The notes: a model not told the origin generated them from the sequence alone. DNA of 64,000 nucleotides from Salinimicrobium sp049680855 (GCF_049680855.1 NZ_JBMPGS010000002.1:682001-746000), one strand, 5' to 3'; shown: positions 8,290 to 17,885, numbered from the stretch's first letter. A program made the numbers and translations.

Positions 8290-10791
8290 ATGCGTAAGAT
8301 CTTCGCCCTTTTTCTAATACTCTTTTCAACCGCCTTACAAGCTCAACAGCCCGAAAAATTAAACTCTTCCGAAATTTTTAAAAAGATCCAGAAACTCAAC
8401 TTTTTGGGTACTGTATTATATGTCGCGGCCCATCCCGATGATGAAAACACCCGGCTTATCTCCTACCTTAGCAATGAACTGAATGCCACTACCGGTTATC
8501 TTTCTTTAACCCGCGGCGATGGCGGACAGAATTTAATTGGTCCGCAGCTTAGGGAATTGCTGGGCGTTATTAGAACCCAGGAGCTTCTTGCCGCCCGAAG
8601 AATTGACGGCGGAGAACAATTTTTTACGCGCGCCAATGACTTTGGTTACTCAAAACACCCCAATGAAACCCTGGAAATATGGAATAAAGAAGAAGTTCTA
8701 AAAGATGTTGTGCGTACCATTAGAAATTTCAAGCCAGATGTGATCATTAACCGGTTTGATCATACCACTCCCGGTTCTACGCACGGTCACCACACCTCAT
8801 CGGCTATGTTGAGTGTGGAAGCATTTAAACTTGCAGAAGAAGATTTTCAAACGATGGAAGCAGGAGAACCCTGGCAGCCAAAAAAGCTGTTTTTCAATAC
8901 TTCTCCCTGGTTCTATGAAAGCCAGGAAGCTTTTGAAGCTGCAGATAAATCAAAGTTCATATCTTTTGACACGGGACAGTATTTTCCGTTACTGGGCTTA
9001 TCGAATACAGAAATTGCTTCACTTAGCCGCAGCCAGCATCGTTCCCAGGGTTTTGGAAGTACCGGTTCCCGCGGAAGCCAAACAGAATATATTAAATTAA
9101 TTGCCGGGGAGCATCCCAAAAACAACGGGAATTTATTTGAAGGAATTAATACCAGCTGGAGCAGGATCAAAGGCGGAAAAGCCATTGGAGATATCCTTCA
9201 AAAAGTGGAAAAAAATTATGATTTTCGGAATCCTGCCGCAAGTGTTCCTCAACTTGTAAAAGCATACAAGCTTATTGAAGATCTGGAAAACCAGCATTGG
9301 AGAGAATTAAAGTCTGAACAAATTAAAGAAGTCATTGCCGCCGCCGCCGGATTGTATTTGGAAGCAGTTTCAGAAACAGCCATTAGCACAAGAGGCGAAG
9401 AAGTGAAATTACGCTTAGAAGCCATTAACCGCAGTTCAGGAAAAATGGAACTTAGGACCATTATTGTCAATCCCATAAACAACAGCATTTCACCTTCAAA
9501 AATGCTGGGCAACAACCAGGACTGGCAACAGGAAATTACTATTAAAATACCAGATTCTGCAGCATATTCGAGTCCGTATTGGTTAGAGGAAGAAGGAACT
9601 TTGGGATTGTATAAAGTAGAAAACAAAGAACTCATTGGCCTGCCGGAAACTCCGCAACAGTTTAGTGTAACCTTCAATGTAGACTTCAACGGGACCAGCA
9701 TTCCATTTACAAGAAATATTGTTTATAAACAGAACGATCCTGTCTTCGGGGAAATGTATCAGCCGTTTGAAATCGTTCCTGAAGTTTCAGTTTCCCTCGC
9801 AAATGATGTGGAGATCTTTGCAGATAGTGCATCTAAAATGATACCCGTCACTGTAAAAGGTTCTAAAAATGGCATTTCCGGAAGCTTATTTCTAAAGCAT
9901 TCTCCCGGCTGGAAAGTTTCCCCTGAATCTTATGATTTTCTTCTTTCTGAAAAAGGAGAAGAGCAAACCTTCATGTTCAAAGTAACGCCGCCGGCAGAAC
10001 AGGAAGAAACGACGATTTCTCCCCAAGCCGTAATAGATGGAGAGCATTTTTCAGAAGAAATTGTAACGATTGATTTTGAACATATTCCGCTTCAAACCCT
10101 GGTGTTACCCTCTAAAGCAAAAGTGGTAAAACTGGATATCCAAAAAAGGGGAAATTTGATCGGGTATATTTCAGGTGCGGGAGATGTGGTTCCGCAGGCA
10201 CTAGAGCAAATCGGTTACAGAGTGGAAAACCTAACTGTAGAAGAAATTTCCGAAGAAAATCTCCAAAGGTTTGATGCCGTTGTGATGGGAATTAGGGCTT
10301 ACAACGTGTTGGAGGATTTGAAATACCGCCAGGATGAGCTTTTCAATTATGTAAAGAACGGCGGAAATATGATCGTACAGTATAACACAAACCGCGGCAT
10401 GGTGACCAATCAACTGGCTCCTTTTTCACTGGAACTTTCAAGAGACCGGGTAACAGATGAAAATGCCCCCGTCGAATTTCTTGTACCTCAACATCCTGTT
10501 TTGAATTCCCCAAATAAGATCACTGCTGAAGATTTTAGCGGATGGGTACAGGAGCGCGGATTGTATTTTCCCGATGCCTGGGCGCCGGAATTTACTCCGG
10601 TTCTTTCTATGCATGATGAAGGTGAAACGCCAAAACAGGGCAGTTTGCTTGTCGCGCCTTTCGGAAAAGGTTATTACATCTACACCGGGTTAAGTTTTTT
10701 CAGGGAATTTCCTGCGGGAGTGCCGGGCGCTTTCAGGCTTTTTGCCAATATGATCTCCCTTGGGAAGGATGAAATAAATGAAAACCAGTAA
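8290..10791 (+). CDS. secreted PIG-L family deacetylase with C-terminal GATase-like domain
   Basis: An 833-residue exported protein. The signal peptide ends in ALQAQ near residue 19. The N-terminal PIG-L (LmbE) domain carries the metal site AHPDDE at 47-52 and a later HGHH segment; members remove N-acetyl groups from GlcNAc-type sugars. Residues from about 350 to 620 look like beta-sandwich domains (NPCBM/Ig type). The last 200 residues resemble a class I glutamine-amidotransferase or ThuA-like fold (FDAVVMGIRAYN, GGNMIVQYNT) without an obvious catalytic triad. It is followed by a sugar-type symporter and an oxidoreductase, which suggests use of an acylated amino sugar; that is inference. Confidence 0.85.
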   Translation: MRKIFALFLILFSTALQAQQPEKLNSSEIFKKIQKLNFLGTVLYVAAHPDDENTRLISYLSNELNATTGYLSLTRGDGGQNLIGPQLRELLGVIRTQELLAARRIDGGEQFFTRANDFGYSKHPNETLEIWNKEEVLKDVVRTIRNFKPDVIINRFDHTTPGSTHGHHTSSAMLSVEAFKLAEEDFQTMEAGEPWQPKKLFFNTSPWFYESQEAFEAADKSKFISFDTGQYFPLLGLSNTEIASLSRSQHRSQGFGSTGSRGSQTEYIKLIAGEHPKNNGNLFEGINTSWSRIKGGKAIGDILQKVEKNYDFRNPAASVPQLVKAYKLIEDLENQHWRELKSEQIKEVIAAAAGLYLEAVSETAISTRGEEVKLRLEAINRSSGKMELRTIIVNPINNSISPSKMLGNNQDWQQEITIKIPDSAAYSSPYWLEEEGTLGLYKVENKELIGLPETPQQFSVTFNVDFNGTSIPFTRNIVYKQNDPVFGEMYQPFEIVPEVSVSLANDVEIFADSASKMIPVTVKGSKNGISGSLFLKHSPGWKVSPESYDFLLSEKGEEQTFMFKVTPPAEQEETTISPQAVIDGEHFSEEIVTIDFEHIPLQTLVLPSKAKVVKLDIQKRGNLIGYISGAGDVVPQALEQIGYRVENLTVEEISEENLQRFDAVVMGIRAYNVLEDLKYRQDELFNYVKNGGNMIVQYNTNRGMVTNQLAPFSLELSRDRVTDENAPVEFLVPQHPVLNSPNKITAEDFSGWVQERGLYFPDAWAPEFTPVLSMHDEGETPKQGSLLVAPFGKGYYIYTGLSFFREFPAGVPGAFRLFANMISLGKDEINENQ

Positions 10792-10836
10792 ACTTAGATA
10801 AGGCAACTTTTAAATTTAGAAAGATCACTTGTGGAA

Positions 10837-10989
10837 ATGAAAAACCAGGATTCAGAAAATACTAGTTCCCGACCGATCTTACCAGAAAAGCCGGAAAAAT
10901 ACCGCTGGAAAAAATCTTATACGATGGTGCTCATCGCAAATACGGCCTATATTCTTTTGTTTTATTTTCTAATGAACATGTTCTCATAA
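10837..10989 (+). CDS. 50-residue single-span membrane protein before the symporter
   Basis: A small gene of 50 codons, ATG at 10837 (or GTG at 10831) and TAA at 10987-10989, ending one base before the symporter ATG. The protein has a hydrophilic, Pro-rich N-terminus (about 28 residues, positive near KYRWKKS) and one C-terminal hydrophobic helix (VLIANTAYILLFYFLMNMFS). Position and topology recall the small membrane partners found before some SSS transporters (YhdT with PanF, DUF4212 types), but I see no direct sequence match. It is probably a transporter accessory subunit. Confidence 0.7.
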   Translation: MKNQDSENTSSRPILPEKPEKYRWKKSYTMVLIANTAYILLFYFLMNMFS

Positions 10990-10990
10990 T

Positions 10991-12691
10991 ATGCAGGAAA
11001 TCGACTGGATCATTCTTATAGGCACCCTTGTTTTCATAGCGGGTTATGGAACCTATAAAACCCGTGGCAGCAATAATGTCCAGGACTACATTAAAGGTGG
11101 AGACAATACCAAATGGTGGACCATTGGGTTATCTGTCATGGCCACGCAAGCCAGTGCAATCACCTTTCTTTCCACTCCCGGCCAGGCATATCATGACGGG
11201 ATGGGATTTGTTCAGTTTTATTTTGGTTTGCCAATTGCCATGATCATCATCTGCATGGTATTTATTCCCATTTACCACAGGCTCAAGGTTTATACAGCAT
11301 ACGAGTACCTTGAATCGAGATTTGACCAGAAAACCAGAACTCTTACTGCACTGCTTTTTCTTACCCAACGCGGACTTTCGGCCGGGATTACAATTTTTGC
11401 ACCCGCCATTATCCTTTCTGCCGTGCTGGGCTGGGACCTTACCACGCTCAATATTCTTATTGGAGTACTGGTCATTATTTACACGGTTTCGGGAGGAACA
11501 AAAGCTGTGAATGTGACTCAAAAACAGCAAATGGGCGTCATATTCCTGGGAATGTTCACCGCCTTCTTTTTAATCCTGAGTTATCTTCCCGAGGAAATTA
11601 ATTTTACCAACGCACTTAATATTGCCGGTGCCAGCGGAAAGATGGACATTCTTGATTTTTCCTTTGATTTTGAAAACCGCTACACGTTTTGGAGCGGCAT
11701 CATAGGCGGTACTTTTCTTGCCCTCTCCTATTTTGGTACAGACCAAAGCCAGGTGCAACGGTATCTCTCCGGAAAAGATGTGCGTACCAGTCAGCTGGGA
11801 CTTATTTTCAACGGACTTCTAAAAGTTCCCATGCAGTTTTTTATTCTGCTGGTAGGAGTCATGGTTTTTGTTTTTTACCAGTTCAACGCTGCACCGTTAA
11901 ATTTCAATCCTGCGGCTACAGATGCAGTTCATGAATCTCAATATTCTGAACAGTACCAGGATTTGGAAAGGGAATTAAAAGAGATTCAGGAACAACAACA
12001 AACCAGGACCCTTCAGTTTGCAAGAGGTTCCAAAAATGCCATTTCTGAAGGTAATTATAAAAATGAAATGCTTCAGCTGAACAAGTTGGAAATTGAAAAA
12101 AGGGAACAAGCCCGCACTTTAATTGCAGCGGCCAGTGGGAAAGTGGAAACAAATGATAAAGATTATGTTTTCATTCATTTCATCCTGAACAACCTTCCGC
12201 GGGGATTGATTGGTCTTTTACTGGCGGTAATTCTTTCTGCGGCCATGTCTTCAACCGCTTCAGAATTAAATGCGCTTTCAACCACCACCATGATCGACCT
12301 TTACAAAAGAAATATACATGGAAAATCTGAAGATCATTACGTAAAAGCTACAAAATGGTTCACTTTGGGCTGGGGTGTGATTGCCATTGCTTTTGCCAGT
12401 ATTGCTGATCTTTTCGACAATCTCATTCAGCTTGTAAATATTATTGGTTCCATTTTCTACGGGAATGTGCTTGGTATTTTTCTTTTGGCTTTTTTCATTA
12501 AAGCGGTACGGAGTAATGCTGTTTTTACAGCAGCCATTATTACGCAAATTATCATTATTATAATTTGGTGGGTAGATGTAATGCCATACCTATGGCTCAA
12601 CCTGGCAGGATGTGGATTAGTAATGGGAATTGCCTTTCTCATACAGGCATTCACTCCGCCACAGGAAAATAATTTAGCAAATGCAGAATAA
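10991..12691 (+). CDS. sodium:solute symporter (SSS family)
   Basis: A 566-residue Na+-coupled symporter with about 13-14 membrane helices. The N-terminal region GGDNTKWWTIGLSVMATQAS and the FLSTPGQAY segment are typical of SSS sugar/sialic-acid-type carriers. A soluble, charged insert of about 75 residues (roughly 317-392, QYQDLERELKEIQ onward) with coiled-coil character interrupts the membrane domain in a loop. The substrate is not readable. A small membrane gene lies directly upstream and an oxidoreductase overlaps the 3' end by 11 bp. Confidence 0.9.
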   Translation: MQEIDWIILIGTLVFIAGYGTYKTRGSNNVQDYIKGGDNTKWWTIGLSVMATQASAITFLSTPGQAYHDGMGFVQFYFGLPIAMIIICMVFIPIYHRLKVYTAYEYLESRFDQKTRTLTALLFLTQRGLSAGITIFAPAIILSAVLGWDLTTLNILIGVLVIIYTVSGGTKAVNVTQKQQMGVIFLGMFTAFFLILSYLPEEINFTNALNIAGASGKMDILDFSFDFENRYTFWSGIIGGTFLALSYFGTDQSQVQRYLSGKDVRTSQLGLIFNGLLKVPMQFFILLVGVMVFVFYQFNAAPLNFNPAATDAVHESQYSEQYQDLERELKEIQEQQQTRTLQFARGSKNAISEGNYKNEMLQLNKLEIEKREQARTLIAAASGKVETNDKDYVFIHFILNNLPRGLIGLLLAVILSAAMSSTASELNALSTTTMIDLYKRNIHGKSEDHYVKATKWFTLGWGVIAIAFASIADLFDNLIQLVNIIGSIFYGNVLGIFLLAFFIKAVRSNAVFTAAIITQIIIIIIWWVDVMPYLWLNLAGCGLVMGIAFLIQAFTPPQENNLANAE

Positions 12692-13655
12692 AACAATTAA
12701 ATGGGGAATTTTAGGTCCGGGAAAAATTGCAGGAAAATTTGCCAAAGGCCTTCAGGAAGTTAAGAACGCCGAACTCTATTCTGTAGGCAGTAGATCTTTG
12801 GAAAGGGCGCAAGGTTTTGCACAAGAATGGAGTGCCAAAAAGTTCTTCGGATCTTATGAGGAGATGCTGAAAGATGAACAGCTGGACGTGGTATATATCG
12901 CAACTCCTCATGTCTTCCATTTTGAACATACGCTGCTTTGCCTTCAGCATAAAAAAGCTGTGCTGTGCGAAAAACCTTTTGCCATCAATAAACAGCAGGT
13001 AGAGGAAATGATTGCAACAGCAAGAAGAGAAAATGTTTTTCTGATGGAAGCTATGTGGACGCAGTTCTTACCACATTTTCAATTTGTGATGGACGTTATT
13101 AGCTCAAAAAAATATGGCAAAATTAAGAACCTCAAAGCAGATTTTGGATTTAGTGCCCCTTTTGATCCAAAAAGCCGACTTTTTGATATCAATCTTGGAG
13201 GAGGAAGCTTACTAGACATTGGAATCTACCCTATTTTTATGGCACTTAGCAGTCTGGGAAGCCCCCAGAAGATCACTGCAAATGCCACTTTTGGAGCCAC
13301 AGGCATTGATGAAGACTGTGACATAATCTTTCACTATCCAGATGCTGTTACCGCAGAAATTGGCAGCAGCATAATTAAAAAAACTCCAACCACAGCGATA
13401 ATTATCTTCGAAAAAGCGATTTTAACCATACATTCCAGGTTTCACGAACCTTCTTCAGTAATGATTGCTACAGAAAATGAGGAGATTGTTAAAGAATTCG
13501 GTGTCACCTCAAATGGTTATAATTTTGAAGCAGCCCACGTTCAGGAAATGTTGTACCAGGGGAGCATTGAAAGTGACCAGATGACTTTTGCAAAAAGCCT
13601 GGAACTTATTGGACTGCTGGATGAAGTTCGGAAAAAAATTCACCTGGAATATTAA
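12681..13655 (+). CDS. Gfo/Idh/MocA family oxidoreductase
   Basis: A 324-residue NAD(P)-dependent dehydrogenase. The N-terminal Rossmann fold has GILGPGKIAGKFAKGL, the family Lys is in CEKPFA, and the C-terminal GFO/IDH domain follows (DINLGGGSLLDIGIYP). Members oxidise sugars, inositols or dihydrodiols. It overlaps the symporter gene by 11 bp, so it is probably translated with it and acts on the imported compound or a derivative. Confidence 0.9.
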   Translation: MQNKTIKWGILGPGKIAGKFAKGLQEVKNAELYSVGSRSLERAQGFAQEWSAKKFFGSYEEMLKDEQLDVVYIATPHVFHFEHTLLCLQHKKAVLCEKPFAINKQQVEEMIATARRENVFLMEAMWTQFLPHFQFVMDVISSKKYGKIKNLKADFGFSAPFDPKSRLFDINLGGGSLLDIGIYPIFMALSSLGSPQKITANATFGATGIDEDCDIIFHYPDAVTAEIGSSIIKKTPTTAIIIFEKAILTIHSRFHEPSSVMIATENEEIVKEFGVTSNGYNFEAAHVQEMLYQGSIESDQMTFAKSLELIGLLDEVRKKIHLEY

Positions 13656-13801
13656 TTCCGTGGGAATTCTCTTCATCACCCTAAATTGAGCCGTAGTAAA
13701 CTCTGCCCTTTTATAGTTTTAGCTTTTTCTTAAGAAGGAAAGCTGGAAAAGAAAGAATATATTAGTTGCCCCTAAAAGACGCTTAAAAAAGAATTTAATT
13801 T

Positions 13802-16456
13802 ATGGTCCATACCTCCGGAGATTCGAGGGATTATAACAGCACACCAATTGCAGCAAAACATCAGGCAGCGGCTATTACCAGTACTGTGCAGGAGCCTTTG
13901 CTTGTTCTTGACAAAAACTTGAAGGTAATATCTGCCAGTATTAGCTTTTGTACCAGTTTTAACCTGGAAAATGCTTCTATTGAAGGAAAATCTTTTTTTG
14001 ACCTTGGAAACAGAGATTGGGACATTCCGCAGCTTAAAGAGTTATTAAACGCAGTACTACAGGAAAATACGAGGATAGAAAACTTTGTTTTAACCCATAA
14101 TTTCCCACAGCTAGGATTACGGTCCCTCCTAATAAATGCAAATGAATTCAAATTGGGTAATATAGAGGAAACACACCTGCTTTTATCCTTAAAAGATACA
14201 ACCTACTTAGATGCCGGGCAACAGCAGGAAGCTTTATATTTTAACAGGTTTGGTGATATTCTCACCAATTCCCCTGCAATGATATGCATACTGAAAGGGC
14301 CAAATCATATTTTCGAAATTGCCAATGAAATGTATCATCAGCTCATTGGGAGAGACAATATCATTGGCAAGACGGTAAAGGAAGTCTTACCGGAAATTGA
14401 AGGCCAGGGTTTCCTTCAGATGTTAGATAAGGTGTATTCTTCTGGTGAACCCTTTATAGGAAATGAAATACCTATAAAATTGGATGCGGGCGAGGGAACA
14501 CTAAAAAATTCTTATCTCGATTTCGTTTATCAGCCTATCCTGGATTCCAAAGGTGAGGTGGAAGGTATATTTGTACATGTAGTTGATGTAACTGAAAAAG
14601 TAGAATCCAGGAAGAAAGTAGAAGAGAACGAAAGTCTCCTTAAGGAAATGATCGATACGGTGCCTGCTATTATCTGGATCACAGATAAAGATGGGCGCAG
14701 CACATATTTAAACGAGAACTGGTACGAATATACCGGGCAATCTACTAAGGACGCTGAAGGTTTTGGATGGCTTAATGCCGTCCATCCGGAAGACAGGTTA
14801 AGTGCCGAAGAACAGTTCAAAAAAGCAAATGACAATCAAACGGCGCTTAGTATCAATTATCGATTGCGAACAAGTGAAGGAGACTATAGGTGGGTTATGG
14901 ACAGGGGTCAGCCAAAATTTCTAAGTGATGGCACCTATGAAGGTATTGTTGGTACTGTAGTAGACGTGCATGAAGAAAAAATTCAGGAACAGCTTATCCG
15001 CGAAAAAGAGCATAGAATACGTAGTATTGTTGAAGAAGCCACTGTGGCGACCGCTGTATATACGGGCAAGGACTTAAATATAGAACTGGCCAATGATGCC
15101 ATGATAAAACTGTGGGGGAAAGACCCTTCTGTGATAGGCAAAAATCTTGAAGATGCTTTACCCGAGCTGGAAGGACAGCCTTTCATTGGTCTGCTCCAGG
15201 AGGTTTATTCTACCGGTGAAACTTATTGGGGAAAAGAAGACAAAGTAGATTTGATGATTGGTAACAAGCTGCAAACCGGCTATTTTAACTTTACCTATAA
15301 GCCTCTGCGTGATGAGAAAGGGAATATCTATGGCATTTTGAATATGGCCATAGATGTCACTGAAATGGTGAAATCAAAAAACCTCCTTAAGGAAAGTGAA
15401 TCCTATTTTAGGCAAATGGCAGACCTGATGCCAGATAAGGTTACAAATACCGACCCCGAGGGTAATTTCATCTACTTCAACCAAAACTGGCTGCATTACA
15501 CAGGATTTACAAGTGAAGAACTTTACACCAATTTCTGGACACATCTGGTACATCCAGATGATCTCGAGGAAATGAGAAAAAACTGGAAAGAATCTTTAGA
15601 AACCGGAAATGATTTCGAAACTGAAGTTCGATATATTAACAGGTACGGGAAATACAAATGGCACTTAAGCAGAGCCGAAGCTGTTAAAGATGAGCATGGC
15701 AAGATAAAAATGTGGATTGGCACAAATACAGAAATTCACAAATTAAAAGAAGAAGAAAAGAGGAAAGAAGATTTCCTCAAAATGGTAAGCCACGAACTTA
15801 AAACCCCGGTGACTTCAATAAAGGGCTATGTACAGCTTTTACTAACGCTGCTAAATAGCGACGAGGAAATTTCAACATTTAAGCTCCCTCTAAGGCCTTC
15901 CCTTGAAAGAATTGATCATCAAATAAGTCGTTTAACCCGCCTTATTTCAGAAATGCTAGATCTTTCCCGTCTTGAAGAGAATAAGTTGGAACTTCAAAAA
16001 GAAAAATTCAGTATTAATGATCTGGTAACAGAGACCGTACAGGATATCAACTATACCAACACACAGCACCGCATAAGCATTGAACATGATTTTAAATGCG
16101 AGGTCTTTGCCGACAGAGACAGAATTGGGCAGGTCTTAATCAATTTCATCACAAATGCCATAAAATATTCGCCGGACAGTCGGGATATTGGAATCAAAAT
16201 AAGCAAGTCAAAAAACAACCAGGTCTCAGTAAGTGTAAGGGACCAGGGAATTGGAATAGATAAGAAAAACCATAAGAATATCTTCAAGCGCTTTTATCGT
16301 ATTGGGGGAAAAAGTGAAGAAACCTATTCAGGATTTGGGATAGGATTATACCTCGCAAATGAAATCATAGAACGTCATGAAGGGGCTATAAGCGTTAAAA
16401 GTAAAAAGGGTAAAGGCTCAGATTTTTGTTTCACATTGTCTGTAGCCAAAGAATAG
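13802..16456 (+). CDS. multi-PAS hybrid-free sensor histidine kinase
   Basis: An 884-residue kinase with no membrane segment, so probably cytoplasmic. About five PAS or PAS-like modules are stacked: roughly 22-140 (divergent), 150-275, 280-400, 405-525 and 530-655. PAS 2 and 4 resemble each other (both have the VxPExEGQxF-type segment), as do PAS 3 and 5 (both PAS_3 type, xGFxxxELYTxFW/HPxD). The HisKA H-box MVSHELKTPV holds the phospho-accepting His664. The HATPase domain follows, with N box NAIKYS and G boxes DQGIGI and GFGIGLYLA. A single-domain response regulator starts 18 bp downstream and is the likely partner. Confidence 0.93.
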   Translation: MVHTSGDSRDYNSTPIAAKHQAAAITSTVQEPLLVLDKNLKVISASISFCTSFNLENASIEGKSFFDLGNRDWDIPQLKELLNAVLQENTRIENFVLTHNFPQLGLRSLLINANEFKLGNIEETHLLLSLKDTTYLDAGQQQEALYFNRFGDILTNSPAMICILKGPNHIFEIANEMYHQLIGRDNIIGKTVKEVLPEIEGQGFLQMLDKVYSSGEPFIGNEIPIKLDAGEGTLKNSYLDFVYQPILDSKGEVEGIFVHVVDVTEKVESRKKVEENESLLKEMIDTVPAIIWITDKDGRSTYLNENWYEYTGQSTKDAEGFGWLNAVHPEDRLSAEEQFKKANDNQTALSINYRLRTSEGDYRWVMDRGQPKFLSDGTYEGIVGTVVDVHEEKIQEQLIREKEHRIRSIVEEATVATAVYTGKDLNIELANDAMIKLWGKDPSVIGKNLEDALPELEGQPFIGLLQEVYSTGETYWGKEDKVDLMIGNKLQTGYFNFTYKPLRDEKGNIYGILNMAIDVTEMVKSKNLLKESESYFRQMADLMPDKVTNTDPEGNFIYFNQNWLHYTGFTSEELYTNFWTHLVHPDDLEEMRKNWKESLETGNDFETEVRYINRYGKYKWHLSRAEAVKDEHGKIKMWIGTNTEIHKLKEEEKRKEDFLKMVSHELKTPVTSIKGYVQLLLTLLNSDEEISTFKLPLRPSLERIDHQISRLTRLISEMLDLSRLEENKLELQKEKFSINDLVTETVQDINYTNTQHRISIEHDFKCEVFADRDRIGQVLINFITNAIKYSPDSRDIGIKISKSKNNQVSVSVRDQGIGIDKKNHKNIFKRFYRIGGKSEETYSGFGIGLYLANEIIERHEGAISVKSKKGKGSDFCFTLSVAKE

Positions 16457-16474
16457 TAAAATTAGAATAGAAAA

Positions 16475-16852
16475 ATGGCTGAGAAAAAAACAATTTTGGT
16501 AGTAGATGATGATTCGGGCATTGGAGACATGCTCAAGACTTTACTGGAATTTTATGATTATGAAGTTTATGTCACTGAGGAACCAGAGAAAACTAAAACT
16601 CTTATCCAGGAGCACGATGTAGACCTTGTAATGCTAGATATGCTCATTTCTGGGGTGAACGGTACAGATGTTTGCTCGAGAATAAGAGAAAATGAAGCAA
16701 CCGCAAACACGCCTGTAATTATGATGTCTGCTTTGCACAATGCGGGACCAAAATGCAAAGACGCGGGAGCTAATGACTTTATAGCAAAGCCCTTTGAAAT
16801 GGAAGATCTAATCAAGAAGATCAACAGCATTTTGGAAAATCCGAACTCCTAA
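16475..16852 (+). CDS. single-domain response regulator
   Basis: A 125-residue CheY-like receiver with no output domain. Acidic pocket Asp11-Asp13, phospho-acceptor Asp55 (MLDM), switch Ser85 and conserved Lys105 (AKPFE) are all present, so it should be functional. It lies 18 bp after the PAS kinase gene and probably takes phosphate from it; signalling must go on through protein contact or a further relay. Confidence 0.93.
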   Translation: MAEKKTILVVDDDSGIGDMLKTLLEFYDYEVYVTEEPEKTKTLIQEHDVDLVMLDMLISGVNGTDVCSRIRENEATANTPVIMMSALHNAGPKCKDAGANDFIAKPFEMEDLIKKINSILENPNS

Positions 16853-16857
16853 AATAA

Positions 16858-16996
16858 AAAAACTGCCTGAAAAATCTCTTTTTCTCCACCTGTCCCCGAA
16901 GCTTCGGAATTTCAGGTTCTTTTAAATTATTGGCTTAAAATCTGAGTTTTGCAATTAAACTCAGCAGACGTTTAAAAGATTTTTCAGGCAGTTTTT
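16858..16996. terminator. structured intergenic region with a 20-bp outer stem and two inner hairpins
   Basis: Between the convergent response regulator and DUF2911 genes, 16858-16877 is the perfect reverse complement of 16977-16996 (core ctgcctgaaaaatc). The 99 bases between them hold two more hairpins: 16888-16917 with the inner palindrome ccgaagcttcgg at 16896-16907, and an 8-bp stem 16942-16949/16957-16964. The outer arms carry A/T runs, so in either direction the structure ends in U-rich sequence. It is probably a bidirectional terminator, but it is unusually elaborate. Confidence 0.6.
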
Positions 16997-17018
16997 CTAA
17001 AAATGGAATACTATGGTT

Positions 17019-17864
17019 TTACATAGCTCCCCATTCTTTTAAAGAATCGGTATTCATTTTTACATAATCTTTATTTCCTGCATTTTCGGCGGCGGCCAAA
17101 GATTTTTTTGCTGTAGCAATAGCTTCATTCTTCTTGCCCATATCGGCCTCAATTAAAGATTTTCTCCGAAGCACCCAAAAAGCTTCTTCCCCTCCCATTT
17201 CCACGGCTTTTGTGATCCATTCATGAGCTTTCTTCAAATCTTTGTCGGCAGAATGATAATAACTTGCTGCTGCAAAATAATCGTTTGCTCCCGGCCCATT
17301 CATGACTTTTTCAATACTTGCCATTGTTGCAGCATCTGTAGGCACTTCAAATGGAAGAATAGCTACCTTGTTTTCCCATATGAAATTCAAATTTGCTGAA
17401 TCATTTTTCAGTTCATCGATTATGATAGTAAAAGTTTCCATAGAGAAAGGCAGTTCCTCAAGTTGGGCTGTAGCCCGTAATGCTATATTTTCCTCCTTCC
17501 ATTCCGCTGGTAAACCCCAGTTATTGATGTCTTTATAAAAGATCACTTCCCACTCATTTTCCTTCGGAATTGTATAAATGGAATACGTCCCCTGTTCCAG
17601 TTCCTGGCCGTCTATTGTTATTTTTTCACTGAAACTAACAGTAGTGTTCTCATTGGCACCCGTTCTCCATATTTCGTTATAAGGTACAAGGTCTCCAAAA
17701 ATGGTACGACCTCTCATCCCCGGGCGTGAATATTTAACGGTAACGTCTGTAAGGCCTACCTTTTGTTCAATTTTTCCAGTGGGACTGGGTTGTGGTACCT
17801 GTACCTGGCTCATGCCCGAAAAAGAAATGAGTCCTGCGCAAAGAATTAAAAAAATGTTTTTCAT
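17019..17864 (-). CDS. DUF2911 domain-containing exported protein with TPR-like tail
   Basis: About 281 residues after choosing the Met 18 codons inside the longest frame. That start gives a signal peptide (MKNIFLILCAGLISFSGMSQ) and lies 22 bp after a TATCTTTG promoter box, which excludes the longer frame. Residues 25-170 form the DUF2911 domain (KVGLTDVTVKYSRPGMRGR, GTYSIYTIP). The remaining part is helical with TPR-like character (AHEWITKAVEMGG). Function unknown; the family is common in Bacteroidota and is exported. Confidence 0.85.
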   Translation of the reverse strand: MKNIFLILCAGLISFSGMSQVQVPQPSPTGKIEQKVGLTDVTVKYSRPGMRGRTIFGDLVPYNEIWRTGANENTTVSFSEKITIDGQELEQGTYSIYTIPKENEWEVIFYKDINNWGLPAEWKEENIALRATAQLEELPFSMETFTIIIDELKNDSANLNFIWENKVAILPFEVPTDAATMASIEKVMNGPGANDYFAAASYYHSADKDLKKAHEWITKAVEMGGEEAFWVLRRKSLIEADMGKKNEAIATAKKSLAAAENAGNKDYVKMNTDSLKEWGAM

Positions 17865-17885
17865 GTTTAAATGTGTTGGTTTTTC

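Noticed and set aside
8290..13655. Polysaccharide utilisation locus
   Set aside because: No SusC, SusD, TonB-dependent receptor or glycoside hydrolase is present.
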